IMG/VR virus record: IMGVR_UViG_3300027747_000199
Coordinates: 1 to 30,904 of that record
Length of the DNA: 30,904 bases
Source: a virus
Direction: 5' to 3' (one strand)
Under the pieces are notes generated by a model. That model was not told the DNA's origin. It did not search any database and was given only the letters and a program-made list of their open reading frames with translations. Made by a program: the position numbers and the translations under genes. Positions 13,958 to 19,945 of this stretch are shown here, one piece after another. Position 1 is the stretch's first letter. Every line of letters starts with the position of its first letter.

Positions 13958-14541
13958 CGTGCGAGTACAGCGGGACTGTACGCGACGCATTTATAAGAGC
14001 CGGACACGACGCGATGTCTTGCGACCTGTTGCCAACGGACGTGGCGGGGCCGCACTATCAAGGCGACGTTAAGTATGTTCTGGACGATGAGTGGGATCTG
14101 CTGATCGCCCACCCACCCTGCACATACATGACCAACAGCGGCGTTAGTTGGCTGCACAAAGACCCCGCAAGATGGGCGCTGTTAAATGACGCCTCCGCGT
14201 TTTTTAATCTGCTGCTGGACGCGCCAGTAAACCGGATTGCCGTTGAAAACCCGATCATGCACAAGTACGCAAAAGAGCGCATCGGTAACCGCAAGCAAGA
14301 CCAAGTTGTCCAACCGTGGATGTTCGGCCACATGGAACAAAAAGGAACTTGTTTGTGGTTGAAGAATCTGCCTCTGCTGACGGCGACCAACAACGTCAAA
14401 GCGGAAATGTTACTGCTGCCCGACAACGAACGGCAGCGGTTGCACTACCTGTCGCCAGGTCCAGATCGGTGGAAATTACGTTCTAAGACGTATCAAGGTA
14501 TCGCCGACGCGATGGCTGCACAATGGGGGGTGCTGCTATGA
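13939..14541 (+). CDS. DNA cytosine-C5 methyltransferase-like protein
   Basis: A 200-residue protein with an S-adenosylmethionine-binding start VLVACEYSGTVRDAF (4-18), the catalytic PPC at 59-61 (HPPCTYMTNSG) and the ENP motif (103-105). These are motifs I, IV and VI of cytosine-C5 methyltransferases. It is much shorter than bacterial enzymes (usually over 300 residues), with no room for a full target-recognition domain and no clear motif VIII. Short proteins of this kind are common in phages and may protect phage DNA, but activity is unproven. ATG 13939 follows an AAGGGG ribosome-binding site and overlaps the VRR-NUC gene; the stop overlaps the helicase start (ATGA). Confidence 0.75.
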   Translation: MGKVLVACEYSGTVRDAFIRAGHDAMSCDLLPTDVAGPHYQGDVKYVLDDEWDLLIAHPPCTYMTNSGVSWLHKDPARWALLNDASAFFNLLLDAPVNRIAVENPIMHKYAKERIGNRKQDQVVQPWMFGHMEQKGTCLWLKNLPLLTATNNVKAEMLLLPDNERQRLHYLSPGPDRWKLRSKTYQGIADAMAAQWGVLL

Positions 14542-15842
14542 ACTTGCGCCCTTACCAAGAAGTAGCCGCAGACTTTCTGTACGGACAAGATCGCGCGATG
14601 ATCCTAGCGCCCGTGGGGGCTGGCAAGACGGCGATTACGTTGACCGCGTTGTCAGCGTTGATGAAGATCAAACGCAACGCCTTAGTGCTTGCGCCCAAAC
14701 GGGTAGCCGAAAGCGTATGGGCGACCGAGGCCGCGAAGTGGGCGCCTGAGCTAACCGTCGCGGTCGCAGTCGGCACACCAAAGCAGCGCCAGAAAGCGTT
14801 TGAGTCTGGCGCGCAGGTGGTGGTGACTAATTACGAAAATATTCCGTTCCACGTTGACTTTGATTGCATTATCTTTGACGAACTGACGCGGCTCAAGAAC
14901 CCATACGGCGCGCGGTTCAAGGCGCTCGCCAAGTTAATTCACCACATTGAAATCCGGTGGGGCTTGACCGGATCGTTCACCAGCAACGGGTTGGAAGATG
15001 TGTACGGGCAATGCAAGATCATCGACCAGACGCTACTCGGGCGCTCTAAAGGCGCGTTCTTGCAGCAATACTTCATTGCCATAAACCCTGAGTTCGGCCA
15101 ATGGACGCCGCGCGTAGGCAGTCTGGAACAGGTCATGGAGCGTATCAAACCGGCCACCTACGTCCTTGAACCGGGTGAGTACAGCGACAAGTTACCGCCG
15201 ATCCATATCGTCCATGTGAAGTGTGAGATGCCGATGGATCACTACAACAAACTTAAGAAAGAGTTTGTGCTGGACAACATCGTCGCGGTCAACGCGGGCG
15301 TGGTGACGGGCAAGCTGCAACAGATGGCTTCTGGGTTTGTGTACGACACGCATCAGACGCCCGATCAAGTTGTGAAGGGCAAGTTCATCACGCATCAGAC
15401 GCCGATCTGGTTTTCAAAACATAAGTTTGAGGCGCTGGACGATCTGCTGGCCGAGAACCAACACGCCAACACAATTCTGGTGTACCAGTACCAGGAAGAA
15501 CTTGCAGAACTGCACCGCCGCTACTCCAATCTAGTTACGCTTGACGATGATAACGCCATCGAACGCTGGAACGCCGGTCAGATTGAACTGCTGGCAATCC
15601 ATCCTAAGTCTGCCGGTCACGGTCTGAATCTTCAGCACGGCGGTAGCAAGATGGTCTTTGTGTCGCTGCCGTGGTCGCTGGAGTTGTTTGAGCAGACTGT
15701 CGGGCGGCTTCATCGTAGCGGCCAGCGCCACGACGTCTGGGTCTACATTATGTCAACTCAGAAGACAATTGACGAAAAAATTTGGACGGCGCTTCAGGAC
15801 AAACGCGCCGTGTCTGATATTGCTATGGAGGCGCTGAAATGA
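14538..15842 (+). CDS. SNF2-type DEAD/DEAH helicase
   Basis: A 434-residue superfamily 2 ATPase. Motif I APVGAGKT (24-31), motif II FDELT (113-117; DELT in place of DEAH), motif III TGSFTSN (144-150), motif V SAGHGLNL (358-365) and motif VI QTVGRLHRSGQR (386-397) are all in place, the last typical of the SNF2 group. In phage modules it accompanies VRR-NUC and probably remodels DNA for replication or recombination; that role is from context. ATG 14538 overlaps the methyltransferase stop, so the open frame upstream to 14523 was not used. The stop overlaps the next gene (ATGA). Confidence 0.9.
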   Translation: MNLRPYQEVAADFLYGQDRAMILAPVGAGKTAITLTALSALMKIKRNALVLAPKRVAESVWATEAAKWAPELTVAVAVGTPKQRQKAFESGAQVVVTNYENIPFHVDFDCIIFDELTRLKNPYGARFKALAKLIHHIEIRWGLTGSFTSNGLEDVYGQCKIIDQTLLGRSKGAFLQQYFIAINPEFGQWTPRVGSLEQVMERIKPATYVLEPGEYSDKLPPIHIVHVKCEMPMDHYNKLKKEFVLDNIVAVNAGVVTGKLQQMASGFVYDTHQTPDQVVKGKFITHQTPIWFSKHKFEALDDLLAENQHANTILVYQYQEELAELHRRYSNLVTLDDDNAIERWNAGQIELLAIHPKSAGHGLNLQHGGSKMVFVSLPWSLELFEQTVGRLHRSGQRHDVWVYIMSTQKTIDEKIWTALQDKRAVSDIAMEALK

Positions 15843-16090
15843 ACCGCGACAACATCATCCGCATGGCGCGGGAGGCTGGGGTGTACACCGCGCATACCGA
15901 GTTGACGCTAATAGCGGGACTTGAACGCTTCGCCGCCCTTGTCGCCTCCCAAAATAGATCATGGGTCGGGCTGACGGATGAGGAAATTAAATCCCTGCCT
16001 AGTTGGTGGCCTAGTTACGAAGACGCTCCGGCTTTGATTAAATTAGTTAAAGATGTAGAAGCCAAACTCAAGGAGAAAAACGGTGAATGA
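15839..16090 (+). CDS. Small phage protein of unknown function, 83 residues
   Basis: The peptide begins MNRDNIIRMAREAGVYTAHT and ends VKDVEAKLKEKNGE. MNRDNIIRMAREAG is a familiar opening of small phage accessory proteins with no known role. It is helical, with a Trp-rich middle (SLPSWWPSYED). It is joined to the helicase gene by ATGA and overlaps the following GTG-started gene by eight bases, so it belongs to the rightward cluster from the promoter at 13650. Confidence 0.72.
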   Translation: MNRDNIIRMAREAGVYTAHTELTLIAGLERFAALVASQNRSWVGLTDEEIKSLPSWWPSYEDAPALIKLVKDVEAKLKEKNGE

Positions 16091-16277
16091 ATTCGCATTT
16101 CCTCATGTAAATTTTGTAGGTCAAAAAATTTCAGGCATGACCTTGCGCGATTACTTTGCGGGACAGGCTATGCAAGCGTTGATAACCCGAGAAACCAAAA
16201 TGATCCCTGACCCATCGGTGTACGCAGGTGCGGCCTATGATCTTGCAGACGCAATGTTAGATGCGAGAAAAAAATGA
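16083..16277 (+). CDS. Small phage protein of unknown function, 64 residues
   Basis: Starts at GTG 16083, inside the preceding gene's last codons, behind a GGAG ribosome-binding site. The peptide contains GMTLRDYFAGQAMQALITRE, a pattern that recurs in small phage proteins (GMTLRDYFAAxAMQA), and ends MLDARKK. It is helical with no membrane segment. The stop overlaps the next ATG by four bases. No function can be assigned. Confidence 0.72.
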   Translation: MNEFAFPHVNFVGQKISGMTLRDYFAGQAMQALITRETKMIPDPSVYAGAAYDLADAMLDARKK

Positions 16278-16417
16278 AATACGGAATCCTTGATGACGAA
16301 GGCAACGTGGTGCGGTGGGTCTGGCATCTGCCGCCGTACCCGCACATCGTGCAGAAAATCAAACGCCAGCGCAAACCGAAGCTGGATCTATCTAACGTGC
16401 CGGAGGCTTTGTTTTGA
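16274..16417 (+). CDS. Small protein of unknown function, 47 residues
   Basis: A 144-base gene with peptide MKYGILDDEGNVVRWVWHLP followed by PYPHIVQKIKRQRKPKLDLS and NVPEALF. The N-terminus looks like a short beta-hairpin, followed by a strongly basic segment that could bind nucleic acid. It is linked by ATGA to the gene before and by TTGA to the gene after, a gapless chain that supports it. The size and lack of known relatives keep function open. Confidence 0.68.
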   Translation: MKYGILDDEGNVVRWVWHLPPYPHIVQKIKRQRKPKLDLSNVPEALF

Positions 16418-16584
16418 TTGTCAACGGCAAGATCGTAAAAGACTGGGACAAGCGCCAGATCTCAACAGGCTACCAGCGCCCTAACCAGTTCCGCGTCATC
16501 ACGTGGGACATGGGCCGGGTTCAATCCTGGCTACTGGGTAAGCAACCGCTGGCCCGCACACTACTAGAAAAGGTAATCCGATGA
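16414..16584 (+). CDS. Small protein of unknown function, 56 residues (TTG start)
   Basis: TTG at 16414 overlaps the previous stop (TTGA). The peptide is MIVNGKIVKDWDKRQISTGY followed by QRPNQFRVITWDMGRVQSWL and LGKQPLARTLLEKVIR, reading TTG as Met. It has a coherent amphipathic composition with no membrane segment. The stop overlaps the next ATG by four bases (ATGA at 16581-16584). Exact fit in both overlaps is the main evidence. An internal ATG (codon 33) would leave a 130-base hole, so the TTG start is favoured. Confidence 0.62.
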   Translation: MIVNGKIVKDWDKRQISTGYQRPNQFRVITWDMGRVQSWLLGKQPLARTLLEKVIR

Positions 16585-16799
16585 AACTAATCCGAGCCAG
16601 ACTGATTGCCGCGCGGGAAGAACTTATAATTCGCCAGCGCGAACTGGCCGCAGCGCAACGCAACTACAACCGCGTTATTGAAACCCTTAAAGATTTAGAG
16701 GTGCGACTTGAATCACACTTGGCGGGGCTTAAACGTAGCTCTGAAGACGTTGGACGAGCAGATGGTGCTGGAGATGCTGAACCACGAGTTAGCGACTGA
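16581..16799 (+). CDS. Small coiled-coil protein, 72 residues
   Basis: The peptide starts MKLIRARLIAAREELIIRQR and is a heptad-rich helix up to about residue 55, with alternating Arg/Glu and Leu; the tail is Gly/Asp-rich. It looks like a coiled-coil dimerisation protein. It begins in an ATGA overlap with the TTG-started gene. Its end overlaps the next gene, depending on that gene's start. No family with known function is recognised. Confidence 0.65.
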   Translation: MKLIRARLIAAREELIIRQRELAAAQRNYNRVIETLKDLEVRLESHLAGLKRSSEDVGRADGAGDAEPRVSD

Positions 16800-16899
16800 G
16801 GGCCGCGCCAGCATCCTTCGCCGCATCCACCAACGCTATAACGTGCTGCGCGTATCGCGCGAACGTATTGAACTACTTCAACAGGCTAAACAACCATGA
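16762..16899 (+). CDS. Small helical protein of unknown function, 45 residues
   Basis: The frame reads MVLEMLNHELATEGRASILR followed by RIHQRYNVLRVSRERIELLQ and QAKQP, a compact Arg-rich helical protein. The start is uncertain: ATG 16762 is used here (GGA seven bases upstream, 38-base overlap with the preceding gene); TTG 16708, behind GAGGTG, would give 63 residues and a 92-base overlap. The stop overlaps the next ATG (ATGA at 16896-16899). Function unknown. Confidence 0.6.
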   Translation: MVLEMLNHELATEGRASILRRIHQRYNVLRVSRERIELLQQAKQP

Positions 16900-17105
16900 C
16901 TGATTTTGGCGCGTGGCGCTATGAGAACCTTGTGCAGTTCGCCAAGGAATCAACTGAACGTATGAACCTACTCAACGCGGAGATTGACGCGCTAAACGCC
17001 GACTTAAAAGCGGCGATTAACGCCTACCGCGACCTACTTCGCCGCGACTCCCTTGGATTTCTCAAAGCTACGCATCCCGCCGAAGCCCAAAAGACCGGCG
17101 AGTAA
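16896..17105 (+). CDS. Small coiled-coil protein, 69 residues, last gene of rightward cluster
   Basis: The peptide begins MTDFGAWRYENLVQFAKEST and contains LNAEIDALNADLKAAINAYR, a regular heptad pattern. It resembles a recurrent small phage family (MTxFxxWRYENLVxFAKE) without known function. Starts in an ATGA overlap. Its last 72 bases overlap the end of the holin gene on the other strand, an unusual tail-to-tail coding overlap; both reading frames look genuine over most of their length. Confidence 0.68.
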   Translation: MTDFGAWRYENLVQFAKESTERMNLLNAEIDALNADLKAAINAYRDLLRRDSLGFLKATHPAEAQKTGE

Positions 17106-17471
17106 GGTCATCAACTGTTCAACCTGGAGGTCTGGCGGTGCGGCCAAGCCCTTCGGGATCAAGTCCACGCCTTGCCCAAACGCCCAACACCATTGCATCA
17201 GAGGGTAGCCGAGGAACTGGTAAGCCAAGCCAGCAACCCCAACCCAACCCACAGCAGGACGCCAGCCAGAGACAAATACGCTAGTAGACGCCGCTTCAAT
17301 CTTATTGATGTCCACTTGCGCAAGATCGGTGGCTTGGTCGATACGTTTCTCTTCCAAGTCGAGCTTGCGGTCTTCCAGCGCCATTTGAAGGCGTTCTTTG
17401 TCTGTCGTAATGAGGTCGCCCGCGACCTTGCCCACGCCTTCAATGATGCTCCCGATTCCAATGAGATCCAT
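17034..17471 (-). CDS. Holin, GTA/3TM holin family
   Basis: A 145-residue protein with a charged helical N-terminal part (about 22-60), the hallmark SGWRPAVGW motif (about 69-77) and hydrophobic segments at about 76-97 and 116-131 (LMTLLAGLLGFGGM). This matches the three-transmembrane holin family named for gene-transfer-agent release. It would perforate the inner membrane to release the endolysin. ATG 17471 shares one base with the endolysin stop (TAATG), so endolysin and holin are coupled in the leftward lysis cassette; the longer frame to 17504 was rejected for this reason. Its 3' end overlaps the rightward gene ending at 17105. Confidence 0.82.
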   Translation of the reverse strand: MDLIGIGSIIEGVGKVAGDLITTDKERLQMALEDRKLDLEEKRIDQATDLAQVDINKIEAASTSVFVSGWRPAVGWVGVAGLAYQFLGYPLMQWCWAFGQGVDLIPKGLAAPPDLQVEQLMTLLAGLLGFGGMRSFEKSKGVAAK

Positions 17472-17986
17472 TACTTTAGTCCGGACAATGTACGGTTGAT
17501 CCAACCAAGGAGGAACTTGGACTGGGTACGATTCTTGTTGCAGATGTCAGCGTAGCGGGTGATCTTTGCCAGCGCGTAGGCTTTCTTGAACGCTTCGGGT
17601 TCAACATTGTTGAACTTTTGCAAGGTCACATTACCAACCGCGCCGTCTGGCGTAGCACCCACGATCAACTGCGCGAGCTTGACCGCAACGCCTATTCCGG
17701 TGTTTACGCCGAAATTGAAAACCGATTCCGCAACAACTTGGTTCGTAACTTCATCCCCTCGGATACGATCCCAAAACTCAACTTTATAAAAGTTACGCAC
17801 CATTCCAGTAAGGAGCGGGTTGCTGATGGCTTCATGGTCAATGAGATTCCAACCGGGCCAGTTGGGGTTCTTGTTTCGTGCAATACCTGCATAAGTCATC
17901 CCACCCGTGTCGCCGGGGATAGTGTGTAGAACGTAACCGCCTTCGTCGGCGATCATCTTTTCAAAGGCTTGCTCAAAGTTAGCCAT
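17471..17986 (-). CDS. Endolysin, glycoside hydrolase family 108 (N-acetylmuramidase)
   Basis: A 171-residue peptidoglycan hydrolase. The N-terminal catalytic domain starts FEQAFEKMIADEGGY with the family Glu15 in the DEGGY motif, then GDTGGMTYAGIAR (25-37). The C-terminal half (about 95-171, FNFGVNTG... ATPDGAVG) fits the PG_binding_3-type domain that normally follows GH108. No signal peptide or anchor is visible, so release depends on the holin. ATG 17986 was chosen over an open frame to 18037 because the family starts here. It overlaps the 52-residue membrane protein upstream by eight bases. Confidence 0.9.
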   Translation of the reverse strand: MANFEQAFEKMIADEGGYVLHTIPGDTGGMTYAGIARNKNPNWPGWNLIDHEAISNPLLTGMVRNFYKVEFWDRIRGDEVTNQVVAESVFNFGVNTGIGVAVKLAQLIVGATPDGAVGNVTLQKFNNVEPEAFKKAYALAKITRYADICNKNRTQSKFLLGWINRTLSGLK

Positions 17987-18137
17987 TGTGTGGCCTCTTG
18001 TTGATGAGGTCAAAGAGCGTCTTGACCTTTTCCTCAAGCACCGCGACGCGCAGGTCGAGCTTGGCTAGGACAACAATCAACGTGATCAGCGCAAGAATCG
18101 CTGGCGACGCCTTTAGGATAAGTTCAAACGCATCCAT
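17979..18137 (-). CDS. Small membrane/coiled-coil protein of lysis cassette, 52 residues
   Basis: The peptide MDAFELILKASPAILALITL then IVVLAKLDLRVAVLEEKVKT has one membrane helix (about 8-25) followed by a short heptad-repeat helix. Its start shares one base with the stop of the 101-residue gene upstream, and its end overlaps the endolysin start by eight bases. Position just before the endolysin suggests a second holin, antiholin or spanin-like partner; sequence alone does not decide. It is short, but both overlaps and the clean membrane helix support it. Confidence 0.65.
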   Translation of the reverse strand: MDAFELILKASPAILALITLIVVLAKLDLRVAVLEEKVKTLFDLINKRPHNG

Positions 18138-18442
18138 CACTTCACCTTCTGCTCAAGAATGACAATCCGCTCTCGGTTTAGGTGGATCAGTTCCCGGTTC
18201 TCACCAATCTGCTTTTCTAGATCTTGGCGCAACTTCTCCCGTGCCAATTCTGCGCCGCTGTTGGCGGCTTGCTTGTTGTCGCTGGTGACCACAAGGCTGA
18301 TCTTGGCGTTTAGGACCGTCACATCATGCGTGATCTTGTCCAACGCGCTCATCAGGTAGACAACGCAGGTAAACAAAATCGGCAAGACGGCAAACGCGGT
18401 CTTCTCAATCAACTGCGACTTGGCTTCCAACTTTTCAGTCAT
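18137..18442 (-). CDS. Membrane-anchored coiled-coil protein, 101 residues
   Basis: One membrane helix at about 15-33 (FAVLPILFTCVVYLMSA) is followed by a long charged helix to the C-terminus ending with heptads (LHLNRERIVILEQKVK region). This is the layout of phage membrane proteins such as holin partners or i-spanin-like proteins, but no spanin motif or lipobox gene is seen inside it. It lies between the metallophosphoesterase (ATGA overlap) and the 52-residue membrane protein. A lysis role is inferred from position. Confidence 0.72.
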   Translation of the reverse strand: MTEKLEAKSQLIEKTAFAVLPILFTCVVYLMSALDKITHDVTVLNAKISLVVTSDNKQAANSGAELAREKLRQDLEKQIGENRELIHLNRERIVILEQKVK

Positions 18443-19392
18443 AGTTTGCTCACATCAATAAGTTGACCACGGAAGTCAATGATACCCTCAGCGTGTTTGC
18501 TGACTAGTTCCGGCCAGAGTGGCTTGCTGTCTTTCATCGTTATGACCGCGAACCCGCTGCGCCAGTTGACCGGGCCGTCTTCAAGATAGTCTATGAATTG
18601 TGGCCCATCAATCTCAGCAAGCGTCCCAGTATCAACGCCCCATCGAGTCCCATTATAGTCCCCAAACGGTGTGACTTTGAGGCTGTGTAAATGGCCGGTG
18701 ATGGTTGTGACGCCAGAATTGACGGTGTTGTTGTGGGTGGCGTGAACGCCGCCCTTGTAGCGGTGCTTGACCACTACGTTGTCTGACAGCCAGCAAGACC
18801 AGCAGGGATGCCATTTGGGAAAATGATCTTTAAGCGCCGTGCCGCCGACCCCTTCAAACTGCGGCGCTGCTTCGGAGAGGCGCGTCTCGAAACGCGAGTC
18901 ATGGTTACCTAACGGCCAGATTAGTTGGGTGTGGTGGCGAGCCTTTTCGCAGGCGTCTTCAATCTCTTTAAGCGCCGCTTGGCAAGCGTCGAGTTCCTGC
19001 TTCACGTTTGGAACCGCGCTCCAATTTATTTTGGCGTGTCTGCTGATTGAACTTCCATCAAAAATATCGCCGTTGGCAATCACAACGTGCGGTTTAAGTT
19101 CGTTTATCGCCCACAACAAGCCCTTGAAGGCAGTTGTTCTGATCCCAGGCCAAAAGTGAGCGTCAGAGAAAATGATAGCAATGCCATCAGTCAGGCCAGC
19201 TTCGTGTCTGGCTTTCTGAATGTGGATTGGTTTGCCAGTTAGTAAGTTTAGGCTCAACTTACTTTCTAAAGAACGACGCCGAGAATGAACGCGCCGCTCA
19301 GAAATTCCCGTCAGTCTGGCAACTTTGACAGGTGATTTATGCTCTTCCCATAGCCGCAAGAACTCTTCGTCGCTTATTTTTTGTGGCTTCAT
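18439..19392 (-). CDS. Calcineurin-like metallophosphoesterase with N-terminal helix-turn-helix
   Basis: A 317-residue protein. Residues about 5-45 (EEFLRLWEEHKSPVKVARLT then GISERRVHSRRRSLE) look like a winged or simple helix-turn-helix. The phosphoesterase core shows DxH at SDAHF (Asp77, His79), GDxxD at NGDIFD (108-112), GNHD (162-165) and GHLH (233-236), the full two-metal site. Substrate cannot be told: nucleic-acid ends, cyclic nucleotides and protein phosphates are all used by the family. The ribosome-binding site AGGATGAAG precedes ATG 19392. It sits between tail and lysis genes in the leftward late operon, an unusual place for a nucleic-acid enzyme. Confidence 0.88.
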   Translation of the reverse strand: MKPQKISDEEFLRLWEEHKSPVKVARLTGISERRVHSRRRSLESKLSLNLLTGKPIHIQKARHEAGLTDGIAIIFSDAHFWPGIRTTAFKGLLWAINELKPHVVIANGDIFDGSSISRHAKINWSAVPNVKQELDACQAALKEIEDACEKARHHTQLIWPLGNHDSRFETRLSEAAPQFEGVGGTALKDHFPKWHPCWSCWLSDNVVVKHRYKGGVHATHNNTVNSGVTTITGHLHSLKVTPFGDYNGTRWGVDTGTLAEIDGPQFIDYLEDGPVNWRSGFAVITMKDSKPLWPELVSKHAEGIIDFRGQLIDVSKL

Positions 19393-19447
19393 TCTTCATC
19401 CTATTAGAAGAACCACATCAAATAGCACAGTTTTGTTGCGGTTGGGT

Positions 19448-19472
19448 GACCCCCCGAGGTCATCGGGGGGTC
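19448..19472 (-). terminator. Strong GC-rich hairpin between late genes
   Basis: GACCCCCCGA (19448-19457) and TCGGGGGGTC (19463-19472) form a perfect 10-bp stem with a 5-base loop, seven bases after the acidic protein gene stops. No U-run follows in the leftward direction (ACCCAACC), so it is a stable processing or partial-termination hairpin rather than a canonical terminator. Confidence 0.55.
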
Positions 19473-19478
19473 TGAGCA

Positions 19479-19703
19479 TTACTCGTCGGTCTGCTCGTCA
19501 ACCTCTTCGGCTTCAACTTCTTCCACTTCTTCGTCTTCAGCGTGGGCTTGGAAGAGAGCGTCGGCGGTTGAAGAGAAAAGCGAGGACAAGGTGAACTCGT
19601 TGATGTTCGATGCTTTGGCAACAAGGAACGCCACCGAGAACAGAGCGTTCAAGGCATCAACTGGCTCAGAGTCATTGATCGCGTCAAGAATGTCGTCTTT
19701 CAT
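19479..19703 (-). CDS. Small acidic-tailed protein, 74 residues
   Basis: The peptide begins MKDDILDAINDSEPVDALNA, has a helical middle FSVAFLVAKASNINEFTL, and ends in about 19 residues almost entirely Glu, Asp, Val and Ala (EDEEVEEVEAEEVDEQTDE). ATG 19703 follows GGAG at seven bases, so the TTG-started longer frame was rejected. The strongly acidic C-terminus resembles those of DNA-mimic or assembly-chaperone-like proteins, an inference. It follows the ejection-protein genes and precedes the hairpin at 19448. No family recognised. Confidence 0.65.
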   Translation of the reverse strand: MKDDILDAINDSEPVDALNALFSVAFLVAKASNINEFTLSSLFSSTADALFQAHAEDEEVEEVEAEEVDEQTDE

Positions 19704-19753
19704 GTCAGGCTCCAAAAAAAGGAATCTTAAGTTTACGAACTGATGATGACTTT

Positions 19754-19945
19754 TTAATGACCTCTAGTCAGTATGGTCAGCAACAGCAGGATGATTGACC
19801 CGCAGCCGGTGACCAAGATCTGCTCTAGGCGTTTGATCCGGGCGTGGATACCCCGCGTTTCTTTTTCAATACCTTCGTACCGAATCGCGCAGATGTCAAC
19901 GTGGGCATCAATTTTGTGTTCAACTTCAGATAATGTAACCATCAT
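19754..19945 (-). CDS. Small XhlA-like coiled-coil/membrane protein, 63 residues
   Basis: The peptide starts MMVTLSEVEHKIDAHVDICA, has a coiled-coil IEKETRGIHARIKRLEQI, then a C-terminal membrane helix CGSIILLLLTILT. This layout (helix, then one C-terminal membrane segment) matches phage haemolysin XhlA-type proteins, which work with holins. The start at 19945 overlaps the upstream stop (ATGA), so it is coupled to the 632-residue ejection-type protein. It could help lysis or membrane anchoring; the call is from topology and family resemblance. Confidence 0.7.
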   Translation of the reverse strand: MMVTLSEVEHKIDAHVDICAIRYEGIEKETRGIHARIKRLEQILVTGCGSIILLLLTILTRGH

